Assembly (NCBI GenBank): GCA_050185455.1
Contig: JBFWZL010000097.1
Location: 1 to 15,070 of the forward strand
DNA: 15,070 nt
Direction: 5' to 3'
DNA from: SYOC01 sp050185455
Lineage (GTDB): Bacteria; Desulfobacterota; Binatia; Bin18
Position 1 is the stretch's first letter. The number at the start of each line of letters is the position of its first letter. The notes beneath the pieces were generated by a model, which had not been told where the DNA came from, did not search any database, and saw only the letters and a program-made list of their open reading frames with translations. The position numbers and the translations under genes were made by a program. This document shows, piece by piece, positions 13,444 through 15,070 of this stretch.

Positions 13444-14622
13444 ATGGGCTACAATCCACTTTCCCCCGAAGTGCAAAACAATCCCTATCCGTATTATGTA
13501 GAGCTACGTAACAAAGCGCCGGTTGCCTGGATCGAACCCATGCAAGCGTGGGCCGTGAGTCGGTATGCGGATGTCGATTTTATTCTCCGCAACCCGCGCC
13601 TGTTTTCTTCAGCGCTGTGGAATACGACTGCCTCGGGCGATTTGGTTGCCGTCCCCGAAGCCCCAGGACTGCTGTCGATGGACCCACCTGACCATACCCG
13701 CATGCGTAAGTTAGCCAATAAAGGCTTCACCCCGCGTTTAATTCGCGCGATGGAGCCTCGCGTGCAGGCGATCACGCAGGACTTGTTGACGCCCCTAACA
13801 GGGCAGGTGGAGGCGGACTTGGTGTCGGCGATCTCGGTACCTTTGCCGATCATCGTGATCGCGGAAATGTTAGGCATTGAGTTCGAACGGCGAGCAGACT
13901 TCAAGCGCTGGTCAGATGCCCTGGTGCGTTCTATCAATCGGCCAACTGATGAGGTCGTCCGTGGGGAAATTCGGCGAAGTATTGACGAAATGCGGTCGTA
14001 CTTGGGGAGTATGATTGAGAAACGCCGGACCGAACCGGGTGACGATCTGATTACTGCTTTCGTGCAAGCTGAGGAAGAACGCCAAGTCCTGACTTCCATT
14101 GAAATCCTTGGGTTGACCGTGTTGCTCTTAGCGGCGGGTAATGAAACGACGACGAACCTCATTGGCAATGCCGTGCTGACCTTGCTCGATCATCCTGAGG
14201 AAATGGCGAAAGTCCGGGCTGATCGCGCGCAGGTCTCGGCAATGATAGAGGAAGTACTGCGCTATGACTCGCCTGTCCAAGTCATTTTTCGGCAGACAAC
14301 CCAGGAGGTCGAACTAGGAGGCGGCAAGCTCCCCGCTGGGGCGACAGTCTTGGTGCTCTTAGGAGCCGCTAACCGCGATGAGCGCAAATTCCCTGACCCG
14401 GATCGATTTGCCGTGGAACGCAACCCCCAGGATCATGTCGCGTTTGGGTATGGCATCCATTACTGCTTGGGCGCGCCGTTGGCGCGACTGGAAGGCCGGA
14501 TCGCCTTAGAAGCGTTCTTGTTTGACTGTCCGCCTTTTACCCGTGTGCTCACACAGGTCCCCCGGATTGCAGCGTACCTTGTCCGCGGTCCACTGACTCT
14601 ACCAATACGTTTTGCAGTCTAA
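13444..14622 (+). CDS. Cytochrome P450 (bacterial soluble class)
   Basis: A 392-residue soluble P450 of typical bacterial length without a membrane anchor. The helix C region has DPPDHTRMRKLANKGFTPR. Helix I contains A231-G-N-E-T-T236, the oxygen-activation motif with Glu in the acidic position and the conserved Thr. The helix K E270-V-L-R273 motif is present. PDPDRFAVERN precedes the haem loop FGYGIHYCLG, with C341 as the haem thiolate ligand. All key residues are intact, so it should be an active monooxygenase. It needs a ferredoxin and reductase, and neither lies in this window. Such P450s hydroxylate fatty acids, terpenes, steroids or polyketides. Being last in an operon with an acyl-CoA dehydrogenase pair and a SnoaL-like protein, it probably oxidises an unactivated carbon of the same substrate. 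The ribosome site (AAAGGAAA, about 11 bases upstream) is weak. Confidence 0.95.
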   Translation: MGYNPLSPEVQNNPYPYYVELRNKAPVAWIEPMQAWAVSRYADVDFILRNPRLFSSALWNTTASGDLVAVPEAPGLLSMDPPDHTRMRKLANKGFTPRLIRAMEPRVQAITQDLLTPLTGQVEADLVSAISVPLPIIVIAEMLGIEFERRADFKRWSDALVRSINRPTDEVVRGEIRRSIDEMRSYLGSMIEKRRTEPGDDLITAFVQAEEERQVLTSIEILGLTVLLLAAGNETTTNLIGNAVLTLLDHPEEMAKVRADRAQVSAMIEEVLRYDSPVQVIFRQTTQEVELGGGKLPAGATVLVLLGAANRDERKFPDPDRFAVERNPQDHVAFGYGIHYCLGAPLARLEGRIALEAFLFDCPPFTRVLTQVPRIAAYLVRGPLTLPIRFAV

Positions 14623-14672
14623 TAGCCCGAAAACGAACATAAACTGATTGTGAATTTCTCGGGAGCGTTCTT

Positions 14673-14942
14673 ATGCGAAGGAGGACAACGACGAAAGTGG
14701 TCAAATCTTCCGCCTATGGATCAACATAACCGCGGGCTGACTTGCCCAGACTGAGTGATTCCTACATGAACAAGCAGCTCAAGTTCGCTGAACTCGTCTC
14801 CCGCACCTACCTGCTGGATGATATCGATCAGTCCATGACGGCGCGGCAAAAGCGCGAGGCCGCCCGCAGCGTCCTTTCTCAAGGAACTGGCATGCCTATT
14901 GGCGCCCACGGTATGACCGGCGTCAGTACGAACAGGCAATGA
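14673..14942 (+). pseudogene. Small reading frame interrupted by an in-frame stop
   Basis: GGGAG (14661-14665) is seven bases before ATG 14673, which opens an 18-codon frame (MRRRTTTKVVKSSAYGST) closed by TAA at 14727-14729. The same frame then runs on without stops to 14942. It includes MNKQLKFAELVSRTYLLDDI from ATG 14766 and an Arg/Ala-rich helical segment; without the TAA it would encode about 90 residues. The downstream part alone has no ribosome site. It may be a short leader peptide followed by an unrelated frame, a gene broken by a point mutation, or chance. No family was recognised. Confidence 0.25.
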
Positions 14943-15070
14943 ACGCTTTTCGCGACTAGCGGGTTACTATTGACGGGCGACTTATCCATTTCATTCAGGG
15001 ATCAGGACGTGGTCTCTGTTCCATACCGCTGACCCTGATGCATAGCCAACCATGGACGTTTTCTTTGTAG
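14943..15070. other. End of window, imperfect inverted repeat only
   Basis: No gene is visible. CAGGGATCAG and CTGACCCTG (about 14996-15040) form a 9 bp stem with one bulged base and a loop of about 25 bases, with no T-run after it. Whatever gene follows lies outside the window. Confidence 0.25.

Noticed and set aside
1..15070. CRISPR array, tRNA or rRNA genes
   Set aside because: No regularly spaced direct repeats of 24-37 bases, no cloverleaf-like sequence and no rRNA-like stretch was seen on either strand.

Overview
This 15.07 kb window looks like a chromosomal stretch of an uncultivated, moderately GC-rich bacterium. Genes are GC-rich, most have clear Shine-Dalgarno sites, and they are separated by unusually long (about 300-670 bp), partly AT-rich gaps. 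The gene mix (amidohydrolases, an LLM-class flavin monooxygenase, tandem acyl-CoA dehydrogenases, a SnoaL-like protein, a P450) is the kind seen in environmental lineages such as Tectomicrobia/Entotheonella or Binatota. That placement is a guess: there is no rRNA or marker gene here.

Layout. Positions 2-319 hold the C-terminal end of an Amidohydro_2-type hydrolase cut by the window edge. Positions 519-2228 encode a complete D-aminoacylase-type amidohydrolase. After an AT-rich gap with a nested palindrome (2346-2400) and a possible small gene comes a CmcJ/NvfI-family putative non-haem iron oxygenase (2902-4179), which ends in two tandem hairpins. A zinc-type alcohol dehydrogenase lies on the opposite strand (4520-5632).

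From 5.7 to 7.3 kb is a scarred mobile region. Two frameshifted 5' fragments of IS6-type transposase genes, both on the + strand, bracket an alpha/beta-hydrolase-fold gene (6116-6940) that lacks the nucleophile serine. Directly after the second scar is a second, divergent CmcJ/NvfI-family gene (7278-8279). Then come a 535 bp gap without a recognisable gene and an LLM-class monooxygenase (8815-10143).

The last third is a probable operon: acyl-CoA dehydrogenase A (about 10570-11742), acyl-CoA dehydrogenase B (11743-12990, starting on the base after A's stop), a SnoaL-like protein (13037-13417) and a cytochrome P450 (13444-14622). The two dehydrogenases look like a heteromeric pair. With the flavin monooxygenase and P450 this reads as an oxidative pathway for a hydrophobic acid or its CoA ester (catabolic or tailoring), substrate unknown. 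The window ends in a small reading frame interrupted by a stop.

The most unusual points are the two divergent CmcJ/NvfI-family genes within 5 kb, the apparently catalytically dead hydrolase between IS6 scars, and the dehydrogenase pair with unusual active-site residues. No tRNA, rRNA or CRISPR array was seen.
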